From: a virus
Strand: one strand, 5' to 3'
Length of the DNA: 33,766 bases
Virus record (IMG/VR): IMGVR_UViG_3300032299_000948
Span: 1-33,766 of that record
The first letter of the stretch is position 1. Each line of letters starts with the position of its first letter. Below the pieces are notes generated by a model. That model was not told the origin of the DNA and did no database searches. It saw only the letters and a list, made by a program, of their open reading frames with translations. The position numbers and the translations under genes were made by a program. Positions 12,282 to 18,972 of the stretch are shown here, one piece after another.

Positions 12282-13250
12282 TCACACCTCCAAAAGCTTG
12301 CCGCGAAAGTAGAGCAGGCCGTCCTCCACCACCTGCGCCAGCTCGGGCGGCATGAGGTAGCCATTCATGAACGTGAGCACAGCGAACCCGCTGCGCCAGT
12401 TGCGCGGGCCGTCCTCGAGGTAGCCAAACTGCGGGCCCCACACGTCGGCCATCGTCCCGGTGTCGACCCCGTAGATCACGCCGCCGTTGGTCAGCGCCAT
12501 CGTCGTGCGCGGCGTCACTCTCAGGTTGTGCAGGTGCCCGGTCACCGTGCTGATCTGCGCGTCGCCGGTGTTGTTCCAGGTCGCGTGGATGCCGTTCTTG
12601 ATGCGGTGCTTGATGACGGTGTGGTCGTTCACGTTGATCGCCCAGCACGCCTTCCAGCGCGGCAGGTGGTCGGAGAGCGCCATGCCGAACACGCCCTCGT
12701 ACTCCGGCGCCTGTGTGGCGAGCAGGGCGTCATATCTGAGGTCGTGGTTCCCCCAGGTGCGGATGCACTTCGCGTTGCCGGCCACCTTCTCGATCTCATG
12801 CAGGCGGTCCTGCACCGCCTCGAGCTCCTGCTTCACGGTCGGCCGAGACTCCCAGCCCCGGCGGGGGTGGCGGCTGTTGCTGGCGCCGTCGAACAGGTCG
12901 CCGTTCAGCACGACGTGGTTGGGCTTGAGCTCCTTCACCAGGCGCACGAACCCGCGGTGCGCGGTGGTGATCATGTCCGGCCAGTAGTGGCAGTCGCTGC
13001 CGACGATGATGCAGCCATCGTCTAGGCGCACCCGCATCGTGGTGTCTTCGCCGGGTCGCATCACATAGTTGGAGGTCGGCAGCTCGGGCCGGTTGACCGC
13101 GGTCAGCGCGATGTCGTGGCTTTTCTCGATGTCGCGTCGCCGCCGGTGCGCCGCTCGCTCGGTGATGCCAACCTCTTCAGACAAAGCACGCGCACCGCCA
13201 ACGCGGCGCCAGATTTCGATGAACTCCTCATCGGACACTCGGGCTGCCAT
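12282..13250 (-). CDS. Calcineurin-like metallophosphoesterase with N-terminal HTH segment
   Basis: This 322-residue protein has the binuclear metal sites of calcineurin-type phosphoesterases in order: GSDCHYWP (D/H, about 84-91), NGDLFDG (about 116-122), TWGNHDLRYD (about 165-174) and TGHLHNLR (about 238-245). The first 45 residues form a helical, basic segment (EEFIEIWRRVGGARALSEEVGITERAAHRRRRDIEKS) resembling a helix-turn-helix, so the enzyme may act on DNA or nucleotides. Related genes occur near lysis or structural genes of other phages, but the substrate is not known to me. GGGGAG precedes the ATG at 13250. Confidence 0.85.
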   Translation of the reverse strand: MAARVSDEEFIEIWRRVGGARALSEEVGITERAAHRRRRDIEKSHDIALTAVNRPELPTSNYVMRPGEDTTMRVRLDDGCIIVGSDCHYWPDMITTAHRGFVRLVKELKPNHVVLNGDLFDGASNSRHPRRGWESRPTVKQELEAVQDRLHEIEKVAGNAKCIRTWGNHDLRYDALLATQAPEYEGVFGMALSDHLPRWKACWAINVNDHTVIKHRIKNGIHATWNNTGDAQISTVTGHLHNLRVTPRTTMALTNGGVIYGVDTGTMADVWGPQFGYLEDGPRNWRSGFAVLTFMNGYLMPPELAQVVEDGLLYFRGKLLEV

Positions 13251-13267
13251 CGCACTCCCCTTCGGGC

Positions 13268-13283
13268 CGTTTGGTTACTGTAC
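13268..13283 (-). promoter_or_regulatory. Late promoter-like element (copy D) upstream of phosphoesterase
   Basis: The minus strand reads GTACAGTAACCAAACG, 13/16 identical to copy A (3797..3812). TACAGT could be a -10 box about 27 bases before the start codon. It is preceded by a short palindrome (CGCACACTGTGTTGCG, 13283..13298, plus-strand reading). No good -35 is seen. Confidence 0.5.
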
Positions 13284-13306
13284 GCACACTGTGTTGCGTC
13301 AGGGTT

Positions 13307-13513
13307 TCAACCGCCCAGCATCTTCCTGAAAAGCAATGTGATAGCAGAACCGACCGCGCCGGCCGCCAGCACCAGGACGTACAGCCCGCCCTTGCCCTGG
13401 TTGATCATCGCGTTGACGTGCGCCATCTCCTGGCGCAGCAGGTGGATCTCGCTGGTCAGCGTCTTGACGTCAGCCTGCAGCGCGCCGAAATCCTTGGGGT
13501 CGATCTCGCTCAT
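13307..13513 (-). CDS. XhlA/holin-like protein: coiled coil plus membrane anchor
   Basis: This 68-residue protein has an N-terminal heptad-like helix (LQADVKTLTSEIHLLRQEMAHVNAMIN) followed by one membrane segment (GLYVLVLAAGAVGSAITLLF) and a basic end (RKMLGG). This is the layout of XhlA-type lysis accessory proteins and some class III-like holins. It may help the holin at 11904..12107 or be a second holin. I chose the ATG at 13513, which has AAGGTGAG upstream, over the GTG at 13516. Confidence 0.68.
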   Translation of the reverse strand: MSEIDPKDFGALQADVKTLTSEIHLLRQEMAHVNAMINQGKGGLYVLVLAAGAVGSAITLLFRKMLGG

Positions 13514-13541
13514 CACTCACCTTGCGTCGCCCCAATGGGGG

Positions 13542-13557
13542 CTATTGGCGGTTGTAC
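13542..13557 (-). promoter_or_regulatory. Late promoter-like element (copy C) upstream of XhlA-like gene
   Basis: The minus strand reads GTACAACCGCCAATAG in the 44-bp gap, about 40 bases before the XhlA-like start. It matches copy A at 13 of 16 bases. TACAAC is the possible -10; no clear -35 is present. Confidence 0.45.
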
Positions 13558-13926
13558 TTAAACCGGGGGTTGGATCTCCACCCAGCTGGTGGTCGACTCG
13601 TCCCAGCCGTACCGCTTGCCGTCGTCCGGCATCGGCACAGGGGCTTGCCACTGGCAGGTGTCTTCGACCAGCACCCAGCTGGGGTACGGCTGCGGCGGGA
13701 TGAACGCATCGCGACCGGCGTCGTAGGTGTACCCGATGCCGGCATAGTTCTTTCTCATGCTGGCGTTGTAGCTGGTCTGCTTCCAGGTGCCGCCGAACAG
13801 GCGTGCGCAGAACCCAGCGCCAACCGCCTCGCTCTCGACGCCGTTGGCATCGAGGCACTCGTTGTTGTGGACGACGATGACTTGCGTCACCACGTTGTTC
13901 TCATCAAGCTGTGCAAAGTGCGCCAT
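13558..13926 (-). CDS. Conserved small phage protein (MAHFAQLD type)
   Basis: This 122-residue protein begins MAHFAQLDENNVVTQVIVVHNNE. It has many aromatic residues (GGTWKQTSYNAS, NYAGIGYTYDAGRDAFIPPQPYPSW) and a proline/tryptophan-rich end. Similar short proteins are common in environmental tailed-phage genomes near tail-fibre genes, and I know them only as hypothetical. Its place right after the adhesin paralogues suggests a tail or fibre accessory or assembly role (inference). GAGG lies about 7 bases before the ATG. Confidence 0.7.
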   Translation of the reverse strand: MAHFAQLDENNVVTQVIVVHNNECLDANGVESEAVGAGFCARLFGGTWKQTSYNASMRKNYAGIGYTYDAGRDAFIPPQPYPSWVLVEDTCQWQAPVPMPDDGKRYGWDESTTSWVEIQPPV

Positions 13927-13934
13927 GTTGTGCC

Positions 13935-14870
13935 TCAGTAAGTAATTGAGCCAGAACCAGTAAATGTGTAGATGGTGTTTCCGCCGCTGGTAGTAACCGT
14001 AGGCGAACCAGTAGTAGAAGCTGCTGCACGCGGCGCTGAAATAATAACTACCCCAGAACCGCCATTACCGCCGGGACCAGAAGGGGCTTGTGCAGAGTAG
14101 CAACCGCCACCACCCCCACCGCCGGTATTGGCCGTTCCTGATGTAGCGTTAGGTGCGCCAGAATAGTTACCCCCGCCATTACCACCACCGCCTGCACCGC
14201 CCACACCAACTACTGCGTTGTCGTACGTGCCTCCACCGCCGCCACCAGCGTAAGTGACTGAGGAACCGGTAATTGAACTCGCCAGACCTACCCCGCCTGC
14301 CGCGCCTGTAGAAGTGGCTTTCCCGTTTGCGCCAACACCGCCTGCACCACCGCCTCCGCCGTGCGCATAATTCGGGGTTCCTGAAGTACCGGTTCCGCCA
14401 CTACCACCAGCATTACCTTGTCCAGATGTGGCTGCTCCACCAGCACCTCCCGCAGCATTGTTTGAGTTTGCGCCACCACCACCAGAACCGCCTGAACTAC
14501 CAGCATTGCCGTTATAGTTTGACGGGCCTTGTCTTGTCCCGCCACCACCGCCACCGGTTGAAGTAATGCTGGAAAAAACCGAATTACTACCGTTTACACC
14601 ATTAACAGCATTATCTGAGACGGTAGCTCCATTGCCCCCGCCACCAACCGTAACTGTATAAGAAGTTCCCGGTGTCAACGTGCTGGTGCCAGTCAACAAA
14701 CCACCAGCCCCACCCCCACCACCAAACGACCCGCCGCCGCCACCACCCGCAACAACTAGATATGTCACAGATACCGCAAGGGTCGGCCAGTTGTCGCCTT
14801 GCTCGGCACGCTTCTGTTTCTTCAGGGTCCATACCCCAGAAGCGCTAGCGGTAGAAGGGAATTGAGCCAT
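13935..14870 (-). CDS. Glycine-rich adhesin-like protein 3 (third of a tandem triplet)
   Basis: This 311-residue protein begins MAQFPSTASASGVWTLKKQKR and ends in a conserved module (TTGSPTVTTSGG...YTFTGSGSITY). Between them lie long glycine tracts (GGGGGGSFGGGGGAGG and others) separated by Ala/Ser/Asn/Tyr spacers. Such tracts recall the polyglycine-II layers of receptor-binding tips, such as the gp38 adhesins of T-even-like phages, so it may bind host receptors at the fibre end. Terminal modules are shared with the next two genes, showing tandem duplication. No ribosome-binding site precedes the ATG, which lies two bases after the upstream stop, so translation is probably coupled. Confidence 0.72.
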   Translation of the reverse strand: MAQFPSTASASGVWTLKKQKRAEQGDNWPTLAVSVTYLVVAGGGGGGSFGGGGGAGGLLTGTSTLTPGTSYTVTVGGGGNGATVSDNAVNGVNGSNSVFSSITSTGGGGGGTRQGPSNYNGNAGSSGGSGGGGANSNNAAGGAGGAATSGQGNAGGSGGTGTSGTPNYAHGGGGGAGGVGANGKATSTGAAGGVGLASSITGSSVTYAGGGGGGTYDNAVVGVGGAGGGGNGGGNYSGAPNATSGTANTGGGGGGGCYSAQAPSGPGGNGGSGVVIISAPRAAASTTGSPTVTTSGGNTIYTFTGSGSITY

Positions 14871-14872
14871 GA

Positions 14873-15778
14873 TTAGAAAGTAATCGAGCCAGAGCCAGTA
14901 AACTTATATTCACGGAAACCGCCGGAAACCGTGATCGTTGGAGATCCTGTTGTAGCTACTGCCGCAGCAAACGTGTCTGCGTATCGAATGATCACAATGC
15001 CTGAACCGCCAGCGCCACCGACACCCGGACCTCCGTTTGCAAAGTATGACCCGCCACCACCGCCACCGGTATTTGTTGTGCCTGCCGTGCCGTTGCCAGA
15101 ACCCGAAGCCCCAGCGCCACCGCCCCCAGACCCACCCGCCGCACCACCTCCGCCGGGACCGCCGCCGCCAGCAAAATAGCCCGCTGGAGATCCGCCAGAA
15201 AATTGCGAATACTGCCTCCCAATCCCCCCGGGTGTATTAGAACTACCGCCAACAGCGCCAGCCCCGCCACCGCCACCTGCCGAGCTACCACCAGCATTAC
15301 CATATCCAGTAGCGCCGCCCGAATTACCTTGTGTTGCTGCGCCGCCAGATCCATAGGTATCAAAGCCTGATCCGCCACCACCTGAGCCGCCTGAAGCACC
15401 AGCGGGCGTCATACCACCTCTTGGTCCGCCGCCAGCGCGACCACCGCCATTAGCAGTACAGCTAATTGCGACGCTATTACTACCGTTTGAACCAACGGCA
15501 GACCCAGCTCCAGCAGCGCCCCCACCACCAACCGTTATGGTGTAAGCAGAACCCGACGATACAGCTATTGATGCGCCATACAGCAAGCCACCAGCACCGC
15601 CGCCGCCAGCAAGAGAATCATTTGTGCCCCCTCCAGCGCCACCACCAGCAACTACAAGAAGCTCTACAGCGGTAGGTGCAACAGCAATTATTGGCCAGTC
15701 ACCGCCAGCTTTTGCACGATATTGGTCCGTAAGGTCCCAAACATCTGATGCGCTAGTTGTAGATGGAAATTGAGCCAT
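14873..15778 (-). CDS. Glycine-rich adhesin-like protein 2 (middle of a tandem triplet)
   Basis: This 301-residue protein is paralogous to its neighbours. It begins MAQFPSTTSASDVWDLTDQYR and ends ATTGSPTITVSGG...YKFTGSGSITF. The middle has poly-glycine blocks (GGGGAGGLLYG, GGGRAGGGPRGG, GGGGPGGGGAAGG) with different spacer residues from the other two, so the putative receptor-facing part has diverged while the ends stayed alike. An AT-richer composition than adjacent structural genes suggests separate ancestry. The ATG lies two bases after the previous stop and has no Shine-Dalgarno sequence. Confidence 0.72.
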   Translation of the reverse strand: MAQFPSTTSASDVWDLTDQYRAKAGGDWPIIAVAPTAVELLVVAGGGAGGGTNDSLAGGGGAGGLLYGASIAVSSGSAYTITVGGGGAAGAGSAVGSNGSNSVAISCTANGGGRAGGGPRGGMTPAGASGGSGGGGSGFDTYGSGGAATQGNSGGATGYGNAGGSSAGGGGGAGAVGGSSNTPGGIGRQYSQFSGGSPAGYFAGGGGPGGGGAAGGSGGGGAGASGSGNGTAGTTNTGGGGGGSYFANGGPGVGGAGGSGIVIIRYADTFAAAVATTGSPTITVSGGFREYKFTGSGSITF

Positions 15779-15780
15779 AG

Positions 15781-16731
15781 TTAGAACGTAATTGACCCAG
15801 AGCCGGTCCAGCGGTAAATACGATACCCGCCAGTGACAGTGATTGTAGGAGAGCCAGTAGTTGCCGATGCAGCGGGATAAGAATCAGGATAACGGACTAT
15901 GACTACACCCGAACCGCCAGATCCTGATGACCACGTTTGTGCCCCTGCATAGCCAGCTGCACCACCACCGCCACCAGTATTTGCGGTTCCACTACCGCCC
16001 TCTCCCGAACCGCCCCCATAACCGCCGCCACCTGCTCCGCCAGAGCAAATCTCCGCGCCGAAATAACGTGAACCGCCTCCACCACCGGCATACGTTACTG
16101 ATGAGCCGGAAATAGAAGATGCGGTTCCATCGCCGCCTTTGCCGGGATTTGGTGATGCATTGCCGTTATTGCCAACCGCGCCAGCACCCCCGCCACCACC
16201 AGAATAATCAGTAAAGCCAGAACATGAACCACCGTTGTTACCTTGGCTAGGTGAAGTAGAAGGAGTGTTTCCAGCTCCCCCATTCCCATTTTCGCACCAT
16301 GAACCACCACCAGAGCCGCCGGGCCCGCCATCTAATACTCGACCAGATGGAATGTTGTTATATGACCCACCATAACCGCCGCCCGCAGACGTAATAGTAG
16401 AAAACACACTGTTATTACCCGGATTGCCGGGAAGCCACGAAGTAGTTCCGTTTGATACACCTGCGCCACCAGCACCAATTGTCACGGTATAAGTAGTGCC
16501 TGCCACGACTGCGAGCCCTACTGCAGTTCTAAAACCGCCTGCACCGCCACCACCGCCGCCAGCTCTTGGAAACGCGTTTGATCCACCCCCTGAGCCACCG
16601 CCACCGACCACAAGGTATTCCACTGATGGCGGTGCCGTGATCACTACCGGCCAATTGCTCCCCATCACCGCGTCACGCTGGTCCGCCAGGTTGTAAAAAC
16701 CCGGAGCGGATGTGCTGGACGGAATGGGCAT
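15781..16731 (-). CDS. Glycine-rich adhesin-like protein 1 (first of a tandem triplet)
   Basis: This 316-residue protein begins MPIPSSTSAPGFYNLADQRDA, the most diverged N-terminus of the three, and ends in SATTGSPTITVTGG...YRWTGSGSITF. Glycine tracts (GGGGSGGGS, GGGGGGAGGF, GGGGGAGAVG) alternate with Ser/Asn/Tyr segments, including SVTYAGGGGG, a motif also present in paralogue 3. It follows the small virion protein with a one-base overlap (TAATG). A host-recognition role at the tail fibre is inferred from composition and position. Confidence 0.72.
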   Translation of the reverse strand: MPIPSSTSAPGFYNLADQRDAVMGSNWPVVITAPPSVEYLVVGGGGSGGGSNAFPRAGGGGGGAGGFRTAVGLAVVAGTTYTVTIGAGGAGVSNGTTSWLPGNPGNNSVFSTITSAGGGYGGSYNNIPSGRVLDGGPGGSGGGSWCENGNGGAGNTPSTSPSQGNNGGSCSGFTDYSGGGGGAGAVGNNGNASPNPGKGGDGTASSISGSSVTYAGGGGGSRYFGAEICSGGAGGGGYGGGSGEGGSGTANTGGGGGAAGYAGAQTWSSGSGGSGVVIVRYPDSYPAASATTGSPTITVTGGYRIYRWTGSGSITF

Positions 16732-17084
16732 TAGCTAATCTCTTCGTAGCTGCAGACAGCTTCAAGGTCGCTGGCCGCGTTGGCGGTCAGGCGCAGGCTG
16801 TCGCCTTCCTCGAGGTAGATCGACTTGCTGATCACGTCGAGCGTGGCATCCGCCGGGACCACCACCGTGTTGGCAATGCGATAGGCCGTCGAACTGCGGA
16901 ACAGATCGACCGTGATCTCGGCGTTGTTGGTGCCGTCCACGTTGCTGACGTACAGCGCGTTGACCTTGAGCACCTTGTTGCTGCCCGAGCTGTTGGTGAC
17001 GATCGCCGTGGCCGAGGTGCCGACCGCCTGCACGGCAGTCTTCCCGGTGATGGTGGCGACGTTGACTACGTTGGGAGCTGCCAT
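16731..17084 (-). CDS. Small virion-associated protein downstream of tail fibre
   Basis: This 117-residue protein (MAAPNVVNVATITGKTAVQAVGTSATAIVTN...) is beta-rich, with short hydrophobic strands alternating with Asn/Asp/Ser turns (VLKVNALYVSNVDGTNNAEITVDLF). Similar short proteins occur between tail genes in environmental podovirus-like and myovirus-like genomes, and I know them only as conserved hypothetical or structural. A fibre or baseplate-like accessory is likely. GGAGG lies six bases before the ATG at 17084 and overlaps the end of the fibre gene. Confidence 0.7.
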   Translation of the reverse strand: MAAPNVVNVATITGKTAVQAVGTSATAIVTNSSGSNKVLKVNALYVSNVDGTNNAEITVDLFRSSTAYRIANTVVVPADATLDVISKSIYLEEGDSLRLTANAASDLEAVCSYEEIS

Positions 17085-17086
17085 GA

Positions 17087-18922
17087 TTAACCTCCGAACA
17101 CGATGGCCATCGCGATGGCCTTACCAGTTGTGACGCCCGTGCTGGGCGTGCTCCAAGAAAGGGTGCCGCTGCCGTTCGTCTGCAGCACCTGCCCGTTCGT
17201 CCCGTCCGCGCCTGGCAAGGTCCATGTCACGTTGGACGTGATGGACGCGGGCGCCTGGAACTCGACGTAGTTGGCGCCGTTGGCGGTGGCTTCATTGAGC
17301 CGGACCTTGCCGCCCACGCTGGCGGTGGGAATGGCGCCGTCGGCCTTGGCGTCCAAGGTGGTTTGCAAACCGGTGATGTCTCCGACAGCAATCGAGCCCA
17401 CCGCCTTGAACGACAGGATGCGCACCTCGTCGTTGAGCTGCAGCGCCGAGTTGAACGTGATTGTGGTGCCGTTGGTGGCGACGATGTCCGCCGCGTCGAG
17501 CAGCACGCCGTTGACCCACACGAAGGTGTAGCCGATGCGGTATCCGCCGCTGAACGTGTAGCTGGTCTGGCCCGCGGTCGCGGCAAAGCTGCGCTCCGAC
17601 AGCGTGTCAGGCGACGCGGCCTGCGCCTGCCAGGCGCTGCCGGTCCAGACTCGCATCTCGGCGGCCACGGTGTTGAAGTAGATTGCGCCGGTGATGAGCG
17701 CGCTGCCGTCGTTGTCGACCGTCGGGTTGCTCGACTTCGCGCCCAGGTAGCGGTCGTCGAAGCTGTCGTACGCGGACTCAGCAGCGGTCTGCGCAGCCTG
17801 GGCAGCGGTGGCCGCGTTGCTCGCCGTCGTGGCGCTCGAGCTGGCAGCAGAGGCCGAGCTCGAAGCATTCGATGCAGACGTCGATGCCGCGCTTGCCGAG
17901 CTGGCTGCGTTGGATGCTGACGTCGACGCGGCCGATGCCGAGCTCGACGCGTTCGACGCGGAGGTGCTGGCCGCCGACGCGCTCGAGGAGGCGTTGCTGG
18001 CGGACGTCGATGCCGAGCTGGCACTGTTAGCCGCGTTCGTGGCCTGGGTGCTCGCCGTCGATGCGTGGCCGGCCGCGGTGGTCGCGGAGTTGGCAGCGTT
18101 GGTGGCTGATGTGCTTGCGTTGCTGGCGCTGGTCGACGCATTCGAGGCCGACGTGCTTGCGGCGCTGGCAGAGCTCGAAGCGTTCGAGGCCGAGGTTGAT
18201 GCGTTGCTGGCCGAGGTCGACGCGGCAGAAGCAGACGAAGCTGCATTAGAGGCCGACGTTGCAGCAGATGCGGCATCAACCAGCAGTGCCCACTTGGCCG
18301 AATCAGCGTTAGTCCCAATCGGCAAAGATCCGCTTGATGTGTGCTGCACGATGCACTGCCAGATGTTGCTGTTCGTCGTGTCCTTGACGATGTCTCTGAT
18401 GTAGTAGAGCGTGCTCGCCGCCCAGTTGCCGCGGTTGGTTCCTAGCGTGTCAGCGATTGTCGGGTTGCCGTTCGCGTCAAACCCAAGCGCCTTGTTGGCG
18501 CGCACGCTCGCACGGGGCAGCGTCATGTTGATGCTGGTCGGGTCGGTCTGCGGCGCCTGCAGCGCACGGTTGACCGCCTCGGCATTCTGCTGCGCGAAGA
18601 TGGTCAGCGAGTCGAGTTCGTCGTTGACGGTGTTGGCGAAGAAGTCGCCGCCGGTCACGAAGTCGCTGGTGCGCTGGATGGCGCGTGCGCCGACGATGGC
18701 GATCTGCGTGGCGCCGGTGGGCGCGGCCGTCAACGTGACGGACCCGGTGCCGTTCGCGTTGATGGTGACCGTGTAGTTGGTCGTCAGCGTGAGCAGCGTG
18801 TCGTCGCGGTACACCGCGAGGTCGGTCGCCGCCAGGATCTCGAAGCTGAAGTTGTACGGGCCGGTGCCGCTGGCCGCGTACACCACCCGCCTCGGTACAT
18901 TGCTGATCGCGTATGTGGCCAT
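17087..18922 (-). CDS. T7 gp17-type tail fibre with long Ala/Ser repeat shaft
   Basis: This 611-residue protein has the T7 tail-fibre N-terminal attachment domain (about 1-125: RRVVYAASGTGPYNFSF..., TSDFVTGGDFFANTVNDELDSLTIF...). This part docks to the tail tube complex. After a linker, residues about 215-395 are near-perfect repeats of Ser/Ala/Asn units (STSASNAS, SSASAAS), a low-complexity trimeric shaft. A beta-rich part follows (TFSGGYRIGYTFVWVNGVLL..., LQTTLDAKADGAIP...), and the protein ends MAIVFGG. No carbohydrate-binding or enzymatic tip is recognised, so the glycine-rich proteins downstream may supply the tip. GGAGG lies eight bases before the ATG. Confidence 0.88.
   Translation of the reverse strand: MATYAISNVPRRVVYAASGTGPYNFSFEILAATDLAVYRDDTLLTLTTNYTVTINANGTGSVTLTAAPTGATQIAIVGARAIQRTSDFVTGGDFFANTVNDELDSLTIFAQQNAEAVNRALQAPQTDPTSINMTLPRASVRANKALGFDANGNPTIADTLGTNRGNWAASTLYYIRDIVKDTTNSNIWQCIVQHTSSGSLPIGTNADSAKWALLVDAASAATSASNAASSASAASTSASNASTSASNASSSASAASTSASNASTSASNASTSATNAANSATTAAGHASTASTQATNAANSASSASTSASNASSSASAASTSASNASSSASAASTSASNAASSASAASTSASNASSSASAASSSATTASNAATAAQAAQTAAESAYDSFDDRYLGAKSSNPTVDNDGSALITGAIYFNTVAAEMRVWTGSAWQAQAASPDTLSERSFAATAGQTSYTFSGGYRIGYTFVWVNGVLLDAADIVATNGTTITFNSALQLNDEVRILSFKAVGSIAVGDITGLQTTLDAKADGAIPTASVGGKVRLNEATANGANYVEFQAPASITSNVTWTLPGADGTNGQVLQTNGSGTLSWSTPSTGVTTGKAIAMAIVFGG
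17740..18290. repeat. In-frame degenerate repeat array in the tail-fibre gene
   Basis: Short degenerate repeats encode the Ala/Ser/Asn shaft of the fibre. Units such as those encoding STSASNAS recur many times with variable synonymous codons. Slippage or unequal recombination could change shaft length. The repeats are coding and without spacers, so this is not a CRISPR array. Confidence 0.8.
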
Positions 18923-18944
18923 TGGTCAAGCCTCCCTACTGGAA

Positions 18945-18972
18945 ATTGTACTGCGCGGTTATGGTTTGTAAA
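18945..18972 (-). promoter_or_regulatory. Sigma-70-like promoter for tail-fibre gene (copy F of late element)
   Basis: On the minus strand TTTACA (18967..18972) is 16 bp upstream of TACAAT (18945..18950), matching consensus at 5/6 and 5/6. The -10 lies about 25 bases before the fibre start codon, within the 36-bp gap after the ejection-protein gene. The -10 and what follows also fit the recurring late element (11/16 bases match copy A). It is the best promoter of that set. Confidence 0.65.

Noticed and set aside
13935-16731. Diversity-generating retroelement acting on the adhesins
   Set aside because: No reverse transcriptase or template/variable repeat pair is visible anywhere in the window.
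17740-18290. Possible CRISPR-like repeat array
   Set aside because: The repeats are in frame, degenerate and without spacers; they encode the fibre shaft.
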